A program made the translations under genes and the position numbers. DNA of 64,000 nt, from NCBI RefSeq assembly GCF_030409315.1, contig NZ_JAUFPS010000038.1, forward strand, positions 80,545 to 144,544. Reading direction: 5' to 3'. Origin of the DNA: Mucilaginibacter flavus (GTDB lineage Bacteria; Bacteroidota; Bacteroidia; Sphingobacteriales; Sphingobacteriaceae). Below are positions 17,417-27,300 of the stretch, piece after piece (position 1 is the first letter of the stretch; every line of letters starts with the position of its first letter). The notes beneath the pieces are model-generated. The model saw only the letters and a list, made by a program, of their open reading frames with translations. It had not been told where the DNA came from and did no database searches.

Positions 17417-19954
17417 TTAAACCATCCGTCCCATTAGCGGGTCGGTATAGCTGTGGTTGCCGGTTTCTACACGGCCGGCAAATCTTCTTTCAAAGCTGTG
17501 GCTGCCGGTAATTTTCACGCTGAAATCATACCAGCTATGGCTTTTCGATAAATCTAAAACAAGCGCGCTTGCTCCTTTTTTATTCAACACCAATTTGTGA
17601 TTATTGGCTTTATAGCTATGATCAATTATTTCAACGTTATAGGCTTTATCCGCGCTAAGGTTAGCCAGATTTAGCGCTACGTTACCTTGTTTGTAATCGC
17701 ATAAAACGTTAACCAACGGATCGGCTGCGCTGCCTTTATACTCTCGGTAAAAACCGTTTGGTCCGTAAGTGCGCAGGTGATATTCGCCGTTTTCAAATTC
17801 ATGTAACGGCCAGGCATCAGCAAGTGTATCACCGGCAGTAAGCGCGTAAGCCCAGGTACGCAAAGGCTCCATTTGCTGCGCATCTTTGAAGCTGGCATAT
17901 TTACCCGGCGCGTAAACGTTAAACGGCGAACCTAAAGCCTTATCACCAAATAATTGCTTACTGGCGTTAAACTTTATTTCGAACGATTTTTTATCGGCAC
18001 TTAATTTACCATCGGCATATAACTGGTACGGCAATGCCGATGATGGCTTGATACCCTTTTCCTGTTGCGGCATATAAGGTGATGAATGCGGATTGGAATT
18101 AATCTGCGCTATCTCATCGGCAGTAAGCAGCTTAAAATCATCGGGCACTTTTTTAAACTGTGCCTTGTGGATGCTTTCTAAAAATTCATCTTTGGCTACA
18201 AATTCCGGGTTCTCAATCTTCTCGCCGTTATACGGGCGGAAGGTTGTTGATAAATCGCCGCAAACGGTGCGCCTCCAATTGCTGATGTTTGGTTCAACAA
18301 CGTTTTTGCCCGTTTTTTTACTCAGGAATTTCTCCAGGAACTGCAATGTGGAAGTATGGTCAAACACTTCAGAGTTAACCCATCCGCCCCTGCTCCATGG
18401 CGAAGCAATTACCAAAGGCACACGGTAACCCAAGCCAATAGCGCTTTCGCGGTCATATACTTCTGGATAATTATTGCGGGCTTTTTCCTGTTCGTAGGTT
18501 ACAAACTCAACACTGGTATCAATCCCTTTGGATACTTTGCCGGTTCCTTCTTTATGCGGATGCGGTGCTGTAAAAGGTGGCACGTGGTCAAAGTAGCCAT
18601 CATTTTCGTCATAAGCTAAAATGAAGATGGTCTTTTTCCAAACATCGGGGTTTTGAGTTAAAATATCCAGCACTTCTGATACATACCAGGCACCATACCA
18701 GGCCGAACTTGGGTGATCTGAAAAATGCTCGGGCGCCGATAACCATGAAACGGTTGGCAGCTGGCCAACTTTTACATCTTCCCTAAATTGGTGCAATACA
18801 TCGCCTTTTGGCACAAGTACTTCACGCTCGATACCTTCGTCATTATATTTAAGCGGACTTAGAGTGCGGTAATGCGGATCATTGGTATTGGTTACAAAAC
18901 CTTTTTGGTGCAGGTTTTTTTCGCGTTGCGATAATGTGGCAAACTTACCAGGATCAAGGCTTGCCATATCTTTTTTGATACTCTCCAGGTCGCGTTTCTT
19001 TTGTTTCAGCTGTTTTTGAAGGTGGTCGATATGCGCGTCGCCGGCAGGTAAAGCGGCAATTTGTTTTTCAACATCTTCAATTTCCCTGGGTAAATCGGTC
19101 GATCTTTTTTGGAGGTGAGCGATGTGCTTATCATACAATTTAATATTGTACTGCCCAAAAAACTCCAATGGATTATCCTGGAAGTTTGACAACCACGGGT
19201 CTTCCTCGCCTTGTAAACCGGTATCAATAGCTATCTCATTTTGGTAATGTTTCCATGAAATTTCATGATCTTCCAAACGCTCGGGGAAGGTTGCCCAGTT
19301 AAGGGTACCGTAGTCCATATCATCGTTCCAAACATGGGCTAATGAATTTTCATGTTGCTCGGCACGGATGGTACCGCTCCAAAAATACAAGCGGTTAGGG
19401 TTTGTGCCGGTTAATGCCGAACAAAAGTTTTGATCACAAACGGTAAAGGCATCAGCCAGCGCATAATAAAACGGGATATCCTCGCGGTTGTGGAAACCCA
19501 TGGTTAAAGGCATGTTTGAATATTCCTTAATGCTATTGCGTTTTACGTTAAGCCATTGGTCAAACTTACCATCGTTACGGGCATTTACCTGATTGGCCCA
19601 TGAATGCGGTAACGAACTCATCCAGGTAGCCTTGGTATTTTTAATATCCAGGTGAAAAGGCGCGTAAGTTTCGCCCTTTTTGTTGGATTGCAGCCAAACC
19701 TTGTTTTTATTAGGCAAATCGATAGCGCGCGGGTCATTGTAACCACGCACTCCTTTCAACATACCATAAGTATGATCAAACGAGCGGTTTTCCTGCATCA
19801 GGATCACCACATGTTCCGCATCCATATAGGTACTGCCGGGTGCCGGGTTAATGGCCATCGCTTTTTGAATAGATTCGGGCAAAATACTGGCCAAACCAGC
19901 CGCGCCGGTTAATAATGCCGCTTTCTTAATAAAATCCCGCCTGGTATCGAGCAT
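17417..19954 (-). CDS. Tat-exported phosphocholine-type phospholipase C
   Basis: 845 residues. A twin-arginine signal (TRRDFIKKA at 4-12, then a hydrophobic stretch) exports it folded. The phosphoesterase (PF04185-type) domain begins with VILMQENRSFDHTYG around residues 50-64; Glu55 and Asn56 belong to the metal site in this family. Later come DENDGYFDHVPPP-like and HTST motifs, then two C-terminal beta domains (DUF756-like). It matches the phosphocholine-specific phospholipase C family, which splits phosphatidylcholine or sphingomyelin into diacylglycerol or ceramide plus the phosphorylated head group. Residues ~275-335 are a charged coiled-coil insert. The neighbours are phosphonate-type enzymes and further phosphoesterases, so the head group may be the nutrient. 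Activity on phosphonolipids is speculation. Confidence 0.88.
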   Translation of the reverse strand: MLDTRRDFIKKAALLTGAAGLASILPESIQKAMAINPAPGSTYMDAEHVVILMQENRSFDHTYGMLKGVRGYNDPRAIDLPNKNKVWLQSNKKGETYAPFHLDIKNTKATWMSSLPHSWANQVNARNDGKFDQWLNVKRNSIKEYSNMPLTMGFHNREDIPFYYALADAFTVCDQNFCSALTGTNPNRLYFWSGTIRAEQHENSLAHVWNDDMDYGTLNWATFPERLEDHEISWKHYQNEIAIDTGLQGEEDPWLSNFQDNPLEFFGQYNIKLYDKHIAHLQKRSTDLPREIEDVEKQIAALPAGDAHIDHLQKQLKQKKRDLESIKKDMASLDPGKFATLSQREKNLHQKGFVTNTNDPHYRTLSPLKYNDEGIEREVLVPKGDVLHQFREDVKVGQLPTVSWLSAPEHFSDHPSSAWYGAWYVSEVLDILTQNPDVWKKTIFILAYDENDGYFDHVPPFTAPHPHKEGTGKVSKGIDTSVEFVTYEQEKARNNYPEVYDRESAIGLGYRVPLVIASPWSRGGWVNSEVFDHTSTLQFLEKFLSKKTGKNVVEPNISNWRRTVCGDLSTTFRPYNGEKIENPEFVAKDEFLESIHKAQFKKVPDDFKLLTADEIAQINSNPHSSPYMPQQEKGIKPSSALPYQLYADGKLSADKKSFEIKFNASKQLFGDKALGSPFNVYAPGKYASFKDAQQMEPLRTWAYALTAGDTLADAWPLHEFENGEYHLRTYGPNGFYREYKGSAADPLVNVLCDYKQGNVALNLANLSADKAYNVEIIDHSYKANNHKLVLNKKGASALVLDLSKSHSWYDFSVKITGSHSFERRFAGRVETGNHSYTDPLMGRMV

Positions 19955-19958
19955 GAGT

Positions 19959-19990
19959 ATTGGGGTTGTATGTTATTGGGGTTGTATGTT
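19959..19990. repeat. Tandem 16-bp duplication in the phospholipase C leader
   Basis: A 16-bp unit occurs twice back to back (19959-19974 and 19975-19990), starting 5 bp before the phospholipase start codon. It would lengthen the 5' untranslated region and move the ribosome site relative to any promoter. Confidence 0.7.
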
Positions 19991-20054
19991 ATACGTATTA
20001 CGTTATACGCTTAAAGTAGTTTTAATGTGCTAACTGCAAACTGAGAACTGCCAA

Positions 20055-21179
20055 CTATGCCCTGGCAGCTATTACTTGCTCGCATAAGCCCAATGATAAC
20101 GTCATGCCGTTGCCGCCGAGGCCATTGATGATAGTTACGCCCGGTTCAACATCAACAATCAGTTCAGTCGCGCCGTTGGTCATGCGTGGTAAAATACCGT
20201 GCCATGATTGCAGCAAACGCCAGTCTTTAAAATTAGCAAAGGTGTGTAAGTAACCGGTAATTAAATCATTAATAAATGCTTTATCAAAAGGATCGTGTAC
20301 CAAGCCGTATTCGTGCGAATCGCCTATAGTTAGCTCGCCGTTTCCATTTTGCGATGCCATTACGTGGATGCCCCATTTAAGGTGCGTAGCATAATCCTCT
20401 TCATAACGTTTACGCAGCGCTGGTAACGATGGTGCTACCTGGAAACCCGGGTAATGGATCATGGATAAACCACCGCAAAGCGAAGGACCAATGCGCCAGC
20501 CATCCGGTTGACTAACCAAACGCATCATTTGCAGCTTGCATTTGGTAATTTTAGTTTCTGCAAAAAGTTCCGGGTATAAAGTTTCAAAATCGGCGCCGCT
20601 GCAAACGTAAATCTCGTCGGCCTCCCAGGTGGTTTTGCCCGAGTATACCTTTGGATGCTCAATACGGGCGATGGCGGTATTCCAGTGAAATTCTACGCCA
20701 AATTTATCGGCCAGGTATTGGGCCACCTGTCCTACCGCCTCGCGCGATTCAATGATCATTTCTTCGCCGCTCCATAAAGCGCCTTTTAAACCTTCAGTTT
20801 TTATAGCGGGTGATTTGGCAAACGCCTCGGCAGGAGTTAGCAAAGCGCAATCGCGGTGTTGTTTGTTGGCTGCAACATATTCTTCAATTACCTGCAACTC
20901 ATCATCATGGTAAGCGAGGTGAAACGAGCCAACCTCATCATGCCATATCTTAGCTTCGGTACAAATAGTTTTCCAGATGCTGCGCGATAACATAGCTCGT
21001 TCATACATTGGTCCGGTAGCCTGCCCAATTGGCCATATCATCCCAAAATTGCGGATGGATGCGCCAACCGCGCGTTCGTTGCGTTCAAATATGGTTACCT
21101 TGTAGCCACGCGTGGCCAAAGCGCGTGAAGTGGCCAGGCCAACAATGCCTGCGCCTATAACTATTGCATTTTTGTTCAT
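20055..21179 (-). CDS. Phosphonate-associated FAD-dependent amine oxidoreductase (HpnW-like)
   Basis: 374 residues with an N-terminal FAD-binding GAGIVG motif (9-14) and the DAO fold. The segment GASIRNFGMIWPIGQ (about 39-53) is characteristic of the HpnW/TIGR03364 clade, which occurs beside phosphonate catabolic genes and is thought to oxidatively deaminate aminophosphonates close to 2-aminoethylphosphonate. There is no signal peptide, so the enzyme is cytoplasmic. It lies 15 bp after the transporter gene and 100 bp before the phospholipase gene on the same strand. A PhnZ-type oxygenase is nearby, which supports a phosphonate role. The clade call is fairly sure; the substrate is not shown by sequence. 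Confidence 0.82.
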   Translation of the reverse strand: MNKNAIVIGAGIVGLATSRALATRGYKVTIFERNERAVGASIRNFGMIWPIGQATGPMYERAMLSRSIWKTICTEAKIWHDEVGSFHLAYHDDELQVIEEYVAANKQHRDCALLTPAEAFAKSPAIKTEGLKGALWSGEEMIIESREAVGQVAQYLADKFGVEFHWNTAIARIEHPKVYSGKTTWEADEIYVCSGADFETLYPELFAETKITKCKLQMMRLVSQPDGWRIGPSLCGGLSMIHYPGFQVAPSLPALRKRYEEDYATHLKWGIHVMASQNGNGELTIGDSHEYGLVHDPFDKAFINDLITGYLHTFANFKDWRLLQSWHGILPRMTNGATELIVDVEPGVTIINGLGGNGMTLSLGLCEQVIAARA

Positions 21180-21194
21180 TGGTTCAATGGTTCA

Positions 21195-22529
21195 TTAGTT
21201 CATTGGGCCTGTCACCAGGTCAATGTTTTCATTTTGACTTTTTAATTTTGAATTTTGACTTGCCCGATAGCTCTGCAGGAAATACAACAACGATAGTACA
21301 CCACATACACCGCCCACTACCGCTACAATCATTACACCTTCTTTAAAAAATGTGCCCCAGCTAATGGTTGGGCGGCCTAATTCTTTAATGAGCAGGATGC
21401 TCACGCTGCCCAGGTAGCCCATCGAATCGGCTATGTACATAATGAAGCCTACGTTGCTGCGGTAGTTGAATGTGGCTATCATCCTGTCGAAAAATATGGC
21501 GTTGTAGGGTACGTAGCCCATATAAAGCCCGAGGCCGGCCATGGTCATCCAGCTAACAGGTCCAATCATTTTAAGGGTGAATAGCAACGTTGAGCCGCCC
21601 ACCAGTACACAGCCACCAATAATAAACAGGTGAATGATGCTGAACGCGCGCACATTCTTTTTAACCAGGATAAGCAAGCTCATGCCAACCAAAACCGTTA
21701 CGGATATAATAGAATCGATGCCTGTATAAATGCTGTTGCTTTTTACACCAAAATCAGCCCAGATCTCCACCTCAAAATTATCACGTACATCGCGCATAAT
21801 GGTTAACAGTACATAGATAATTAGGGTGAGGATAATGCCCGGTAAAAACCGCATCAGGAATTGTTTACGCTCGGCGGCATTCATTGGGCTGCGCTCTGCA
21901 CGCAACTGCTTGTCTTCGGCAGTTGGAGCAGGCATCAGTTCAATACAAAACACAAATATTAATAGGGGTATTACAAAGATAGCGCCGGTTAAAAACGGCA
22001 TAAGATATTCATTTACATGAAAAACTGTCAGCAACGTGCGGCCAACGGTTTTTACAAATCCGGAAGCAAAAATAAGACTGATAGATAACACCGCCGCCAT
22101 AAACTCTGTTGAACGGCGACCTTCCAGGTATCCGAAAACTAATCCCCAGATAAGGCCCAAAGGAAAACCATTAACAAATAGAAAAACAATATTGAAAGGC
22201 GCGGGCACAAAAGCGAAGGCCAACAACGCCGCCCAGGCAATGCAGATAAGCGTTAAAATATAGCGAGCCCTATTTTTGCTGTTTACCTCGGCAATAAAGC
22301 GGATACCGTAAAATTTGCTTGCCGTGTAACCCACCACCTGGGCTATTACCAACCATACCTTATAATCGATATGTAAATATTGCTGCCCGGTAAAAGTACC
22401 GGCCGCAAAAGCCTTACGAAACGCGTACATGGACGTGTACAAACCAAAAGCCGATACCGCCGCCATTACTGACAATAGTGAATACGGCCACCGGGCTACC
22501 TTAACACGCAGTTGATCCATCAGTTTCAT
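21195..22529 (-). CDS. DUF5690/MFS-type membrane transporter
   Basis: 444 residues with about twelve hydrophobic segments in two halves separated by a charged loop (~205-230), the layout of the major facilitator superfamily. It resembles the DUF5690 family found in Bacteroidota; its substrate is not established. The short C-terminal tail is low-complexity and polar. It begins the run transporter, FAD oxidoreductase, phospholipase C, so the likely cargo is the aminophosphonate or head group used by the FAD enzyme. This is inference from operon structure. Two palindromes upstream (22541-22555 and 22586-22608) are candidate operators. Confidence 0.72.
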   Translation of the reverse strand: MKLMDQLRVKVARWPYSLLSVMAAVSAFGLYTSMYAFRKAFAAGTFTGQQYLHIDYKVWLVIAQVVGYTASKFYGIRFIAEVNSKNRARYILTLICIAWAALLAFAFVPAPFNIVFLFVNGFPLGLIWGLVFGYLEGRRSTEFMAAVLSISLIFASGFVKTVGRTLLTVFHVNEYLMPFLTGAIFVIPLLIFVFCIELMPAPTAEDKQLRAERSPMNAAERKQFLMRFLPGIILTLIIYVLLTIMRDVRDNFEVEIWADFGVKSNSIYTGIDSIISVTVLVGMSLLILVKKNVRAFSIIHLFIIGGCVLVGGSTLLFTLKMIGPVSWMTMAGLGLYMGYVPYNAIFFDRMIATFNYRSNVGFIMYIADSMGYLGSVSILLIKELGRPTISWGTFFKEGVMIVAVVGGVCGVLSLLYFLQSYRASQNSKLKSQNENIDLVTGPMN

Positions 22530-22540
22530 AAGCCTAAACG

Positions 22541-22555
22541 GTTTACAGTGTAAAC
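22541..22555. promoter_or_regulatory. Palindrome just upstream of the transporter start
   Basis: GTTTAC-AGT-GTAAAC, a perfect 6+3+6 palindrome 12 bp before the transporter start codon. Likely a regulator binding site, possibly for the XRE-cupin protein encoded next door. Confidence 0.5.
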
Positions 22556-22585
22556 ACCTAAATTAACACTCTTAATCAAAATACA

Positions 22586-22608
22586 AAAGTTTAGCAATAC
22601 TAAACTTT
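22586..22608. promoter_or_regulatory. Perfect 9+5+9 inverted repeat, candidate operator
   Basis: AAAGTTTAG, five bases, CTAAACTTT. It sits about 60 bp upstream of the transporter start. One identical arm with the next two bases (AAAGTTTAGCA) recurs at 24329-24339 upstream of the plus-strand susC, which suggests one regulator for both transcripts. Confidence 0.6.
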
Positions 22609-22756
22609 ATTTATGAACGAGAAACTAAGTTTGTGTTAAGGTTTGGTTAAGGATGGTGAGTGGTGAGCTGTGAATGGTGAGTAGTTTTTTGTCTGAACCG
22701 CGATTAAACAGATTTATCGGATTGACAGAATTTTTGATTAATTTGATGGGCATTTT

Positions 22757-22843
22757 CACTCACCACTCACCACTCACCACTCACCACTCACCACTCACCA
22801 CTCACCACTCACCACTCACCACTCACCACTCACCACTCACCAC
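22757..22843. repeat. Heptanucleotide tandem repeat (about 12 copies of CACTCAC)
   Basis: A 7-bp unit repeats without interruption for about 87 bp and stops 2 bp before the XRE-cupin stop codon, in that gene's 3' untranslated region. Related units in inverse orientation occur at about 22652-22680, so transcripts could fold back. Copy number is expected to vary by slippage. Confidence 0.9.
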
Positions 22844-22844
22844 T

Positions 22845-23423
22845 TCATTTCTTTTCCTCAAAAAAATAAATCACCAGCATGCTGGCTTTGGTTTTGCCAA
22901 GATTTTTGGGGGTGTGCGATATGCGACCGTCAAAGAGCATGGAGTCACCTTCGTTTAGCATAATCTTTTCGTGGTTAAACTGATATTCAATCTGCCCTTG
23001 TAAAACATACTTATATTCAAAGGCTTCTGTTTCAACCATAGGGCGCTCGGCATCAGGTTCTAACTCAAGGATCACAATATCAATGGTTGATTTACTGATG
23101 GATTGTGTAAATATGCGCTGGTAGTGGAAACCGTGGGCATGTTCCTTTTCAAAATGTTCATACTCGGCTTTACGCTTTACTAATATAGGTACGGGATTAT
23201 CTTTTGAACGGATATCTTTAAAAAACTCGTTCATATCAATTTCCAATGCCTTAATAATATCTATTAAAACGATGAGTGATGGTATGGTGCGGCTGTTCTC
23301 TATCTGTGATATTAATCCCTTGCTCACATTAGCCCTGATAGCCAATTCCTGAACAGTTATGTTTTTTTCGCGGCGGCGTTCCTTTATCCGGTTACTGATC
23401 TGGATCAGTATATCTTGTTCCAT
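22845..23423 (-). CDS. XRE-family transcriptional regulator with cupin domain
   Basis: 192 residues from the ATG at 23423 (MEQDILIQISNRIKERR). Longer frames add a poor N-terminus. Residues ~10-65 form an XRE helix-turn-helix (VQELAIRANVSKGLISQIENSRTIPS) and ~110-190 a cupin_2 ligand-binding domain. Such proteins sense a small metabolite and usually act as repressors. It is divergent from the PhnZ-type gene and upstream of the transporter operon on the same strand, so it is the obvious regulator of this locus. Candidate sites are at 22541, 22586, 23533 and 24329. The ligand is unknown; an aminophosphonate is plausible. Confidence 0.88.
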   Translation of the reverse strand: MEQDILIQISNRIKERRREKNITVQELAIRANVSKGLISQIENSRTIPSLIVLIDIIKALEIDMNEFFKDIRSKDNPVPILVKRKAEYEHFEKEHAHGFHYQRIFTQSISKSTIDIVILELEPDAERPMVETEAFEYKYVLQGQIEYQFNHEKIMLNEGDSMLFDGRISHTPKNLGKTKASMLVIYFFEEKK

Positions 23424-23532
23424 CGTGTTTAGTATTGGTAAACTTTTGCAAAGTAAATAATTAGCTTTTTTATGCAAAATGATTTTTATGTTAATAAAGG
23501 TTAAATGCGCTTTACACATGCAGCCATTAAGC

Positions 23533-23561
23533 TGTTTATGGTTTGCGATAATTCATAAACA
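23533..23561. promoter_or_regulatory. Inverted repeat between the divergent XRE and PhnZ-type genes
   Basis: TGTTTATG at 23533-23540 and CATAAACA at 23554-23561, 13 bases apart, perfect arms, in the 197-bp divergent promoter region. A candidate site for autoregulation by the XRE-cupin protein. Confidence 0.45.
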
Positions 23562-23620
23562 CTTAATAATATCATAACTTGCATATCTTTTATTTGCAAT
23601 AAAACAAAAAATTTACTGCT

Positions 23621-24205
23621 ATGAGCTATTCTGCATATGACCCCCATGCCGTTGTAAAAGAAGTATTTTCATTATATGAAAAGTTTGGAGATGAAGACTA
23701 TATAGGCGAACCTGTTTCACAGCTGGAACATATGTCGCAGGCGGCAGCGCTTGCCCAGGCCGAAGGTTACGATGACGAGGTAGTATTAGCGGCATTTTTT
23801 CATGATATAGGCCACTTGTGCACCGAAGCCGGTGAAGCTGAAAGCATGGACGGCATGGGTAATGTAGACCATGAGCAGATTGGAGCCGACTTTTTATTGG
23901 AACGCGGTTTTTCTGAACGGGTAGCCAACCTGGTACAAGGCCACGTTATCGCTAAACGATACCTTACCTATAAATATCCTGAATATTATAATCGCCTGTC
24001 TGACGCCAGCAAAGCCACCCTTAATTTCCAGGGCGGAGTGATGACGGAAGACGAAGCTTCTGATTTTGAGTTAAATCCCGATGCTGAACTAATCATCAGG
24101 TTACGTTACTGGGATGATATGGCTAAAGAGATGCATGTACCGGTTGATAACATCCAACATTTAAAAAACATTGCACTTACTCATTTACAGCAAGTTAACT
24201 CTTAA
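23621..24205 (+). CDS. phnZ: PhnZ-type HD-domain mixed-valent diiron oxygenase
   Basis: 194 residues, an HD-domain protein. Known PhnZ uses Tyr24, Glu27 and metal ligands His34, His58, Asp59, His80, His104, Asp161. Here Tyr27, Glu30, His37, His61/Asp62, His84, His108 and Asp165 fall at matching spacings, so all of these residues are kept. PhnZ cleaves 1-hydroxy-2-aminoethylphosphonate with O2 to glycine and phosphate. TmpB-type relatives act on the trimethylated analogue. There is no signal peptide. The hydroxylating partner PhnY is absent from the window. The HpnW-like oxidase, transporter and XRE regulator next door support phosphonate catabolism. The precise substrate (free amine, N-methylated or trimethyl) cannot be read from the sequence. 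Confidence 0.85.
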   Translation: MSYSAYDPHAVVKEVFSLYEKFGDEDYIGEPVSQLEHMSQAAALAQAEGYDDEVVLAAFFHDIGHLCTEAGEAESMDGMGNVDHEQIGADFLLERGFSERVANLVQGHVIAKRYLTYKYPEYYNRLSDASKATLNFQGGVMTEDEASDFELNPDAELIIRLRYWDDMAKEMHVPVDNIQHLKNIALTHLQQVNS

Positions 24206-24218
24206 AACCTGATATTAA

Positions 24219-24257
24219 GTTTTTGTAACGGAAGTGTGATATTTCCGTTACAAAAAC
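24219..24257. repeat. 15-bp perfect inverted repeat downstream of the PhnZ-type gene
   Basis: Arms 24219-24233 and 24243-24257 with a 9-base spacer. The structure is symmetric and lacks a T-tract after the stem, so it may be a weak terminator of the oxygenase transcript or a regulator site upstream of susC. Confidence 0.5.
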
Positions 24258-24384
24258 CGCCTGCTTAACACTGGGTGAACAAAAGCTTAAGTATAGCTTA
24301 ATACTAAATTGGTTTACTAATAATAAACAAAGTTTAGCATTGCTGTATGAAAAAAGCAAATATTTCACCCTTAAATTTTAGCAG

Positions 24385-27300
24385 ATGAACAAGTTTTACC
24401 AGAGATTAAAAACCGTTATTACGGTTTTGTTATTTTGTATTGCGCCATCTATACTAATGGCCCAAAGCAAAATAAGCGGTACAGTTACCGACGAAAACCA
24501 CTTACCAGTGCCCGGTGTAAGTGTACGTATTAAAGATCAAAACAAAGGTACGGTTACCGATATTGAGGGCCGTTACATCATTTCGGCAAGTGCCGGCCAA
24601 ACATTGGTATTTTCTTTTATTGGTTACACTCCACAAAACATCGTGGTTGCCGATAAAAACCTGATCAATGTAAGCTTGAACGGAGACAACAAAGTTTTAA
24701 ACGAGGTAGTTGTTACCGCCCTTGGTATTAAAAAAGAAACCCGCCGTATTGGTTACGCTATTCAAACCGTTCAAGGCGATGCTTTAACTACCGCCCGCGA
24801 TCCTAACCCTATTACTGGTTTAATTGGTAAAGTTGCTGGTGTATCGGTTGGCCCATCTGCCGAGTTATTAGGTAACCCTAACGTATTGATCAGGGGTAAC
24901 CAGGTGTCATTATATGTAGTTGATGGTTTCCCTATCAACACGGATACCTATAACATCAGCCCCGATGATATTGAAACTTATACCGTATTAAAAGGCCCTG
25001 CCGCCGCTGCCCTTTACGGTAGCCGTGCGCAGTATGGTGCTATTTTAATTACCACTAAAAAAGGTGCCAAAAACAAAAAAGGTTTAACTGTAGATATCAA
25101 TAGCAGTACCGTATTAAATTCAGGTTTCTTAGCTTTCCCACGCACCCAAAACTCTTTCGGACCAGGTGAAAACACCTTTTACGAATTTGTTGACGGTAAA
25201 GGTGGTGCTCCAGGTGGTGTTGATGGTGACTATGACGTTTGGGGACCGTACTTTGCAGGTCAGTTAATACCTCAATATGATAGCCCTGTCATCAACGGCG
25301 TTCGCCAGGGCACCCCATGGACCGCTCGTGGTAAAGACAACTTGAAAAACTTTCTAAAGGTAGGCTCACAAACCAATAACAACGTTGCATTAGGTGTAGT
25401 TGGTGATAATTATGTAACCCGTTTTTCGGTTTCACAACAACACCAAACCAGCTATATTCCTTCACAATACCTGAATATAGCTAATGCTAACTTATACGCT
25501 TCATTTACACCTACCCCAAACTTAACCTTTGAGGGCAATATTGACTTTAACAGGCAATCAACTGATAACTTTCCAGACGTTCAATACGGGCCTAACAGTA
25601 TTATTTATAATATTGCTATATGGACCGGTGCCGATTGGGATGTTAACGCACCAGATATTAAAGCTATTTGGCAGCCTGGTAAAATTGGTGTTCAATCACA
25701 ATTTGAAGAGTACCAGCGCTACCATAACCCCTATTTGTTAACCCAAAAATGGACCCGCGGTCATTACAAAAACGATACTTACGGTTACCTTGGTGGTACT
25801 TACAAATTCAATGATAACCTGAATTTAAGGTTACGTTCGCAAATTGACACCTATAATATTCTACGCACAGAAGATCTACCTTTCAGCGCCCACCCTTATG
25901 GTCGTGAAGGCAACCAAGGCGATTACCGTGAAGATCGCAGGAATTTATTTGACAACAACACCGAGTTAATTTTAAACTACAACTACACAATTAAGAATTT
26001 CTTAAATCTATCGGGTTTAGTAGGTTCAAACCTGCGTAGTATGAGCTACAATTCAAGCTGGGTATCAACAGATTATTTGAACGTACCAGAAGTTTACGCT
26101 TTCAGCAACTCAAAAAATCCTATCCAGGCTACCAGCTTTAACTCAGCTGAAAGAATATTAAGTTTCTACGCATCATTAGATATGTCGTTCGGCAAATATG
26201 CTACCTTATCTGGTACTTACCGTAGGGACAGATCAAGCGCCTTCCAAAACGCCACAACTTATAACTACCCAAGTGTTTCGGCAGCAACTGTAATTTCTGA
26301 TTATATTAAACTACCGGAAGTTATATCATTCCTGAAAGCACGTGGATCATACGCCAACGTAAGGGAAGATAAATCAAGTCCAACTATAGGCCCTGCTCCA
26401 TTTAGCTCAATTACCGCTTTTGGTGGTAGCACTGGTCCATCATTGTTTAATAATCCACTGGGCTACGGTTCTACTTATACTTCGCCATATAATGGTCCTG
26501 ATTATTCGCTAAACCCGTCTTATTCAACAAGTAAACCATACAACAATACAACGGCTGGTTACGCAACTAATTCCTTGTATATCAACAACATTAAAACATC
26601 TACCCGTCTAAATTTCGAGGAAGGCTTTGATATCAAGTTTTTACAAAACCGCTTAGGCCTAAGTGCTACCGCTTTCCAATATGTTGATGGGCCAAGAGTA
26701 TTTGCAAGTGCAATTTCAACTGCATCTGGTTACAATACATTATACTTAAATACTTTAAAAACCAAACGTTCTGGTTATGAAGGATCATTAGAAGGTACAC
26801 CTATTAAAAATTTGGGTGGCTTTACCTGGAATGTATTGGTTAACGTATCAAACAACAAAGAGGTGTTTAAAGAGTTGCCTCCGGGTCAAAACGGCACGTA
26901 CTTAAATTATTACAGTGTAGGCGACCGCACCGATATTTTACGTGGCAGCAAATTCTTAAGAACCACAAGCGGCCAGATCATTAATGACGCGGCTGGTAAA
27001 CCATTATCAGTTGGTGGTCAGGTATTAGGTCATGAAAATGCCAATTATAGCTGGAGCATTGCAAATAACATCCGCTACAAAAGCTTTAGCCTGGGCTTCC
27101 AGTTTGATGGTTCTGTTGGTGGTGTTATTATTGATTATATGCACAACAAAACCATGCGTGGCGGTTCAAACATTGAAACAGCAACAGGTGCCCTTGGCGA
27201 CGCCCGTTACCAGGATTGGAAAAACTTTGGTGTAGCTGGTTATAACGGTACTTATGTTGGTCCGGGTGTAAACGTATCAAATGGTACAGCTATCAACCTT

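Noticed and set aside
22757..22843. Possible CRISPR array
   Set aside because: The units are 7 bp and directly adjacent, without unique spacers, and no cas gene is near.
22674..22958. Plus-strand ORF with repeated HHSPLTT
   Set aside because: It is a translation of the heptamer tandem repeat and overlaps the end of the XRE-cupin gene on the other strand.
24219..24257. Classic Rho-independent terminator after phnZ
   Set aside because: The 15-bp stem is strong but is not followed by a T-tract on either strand; it was kept only as an inverted repeat.
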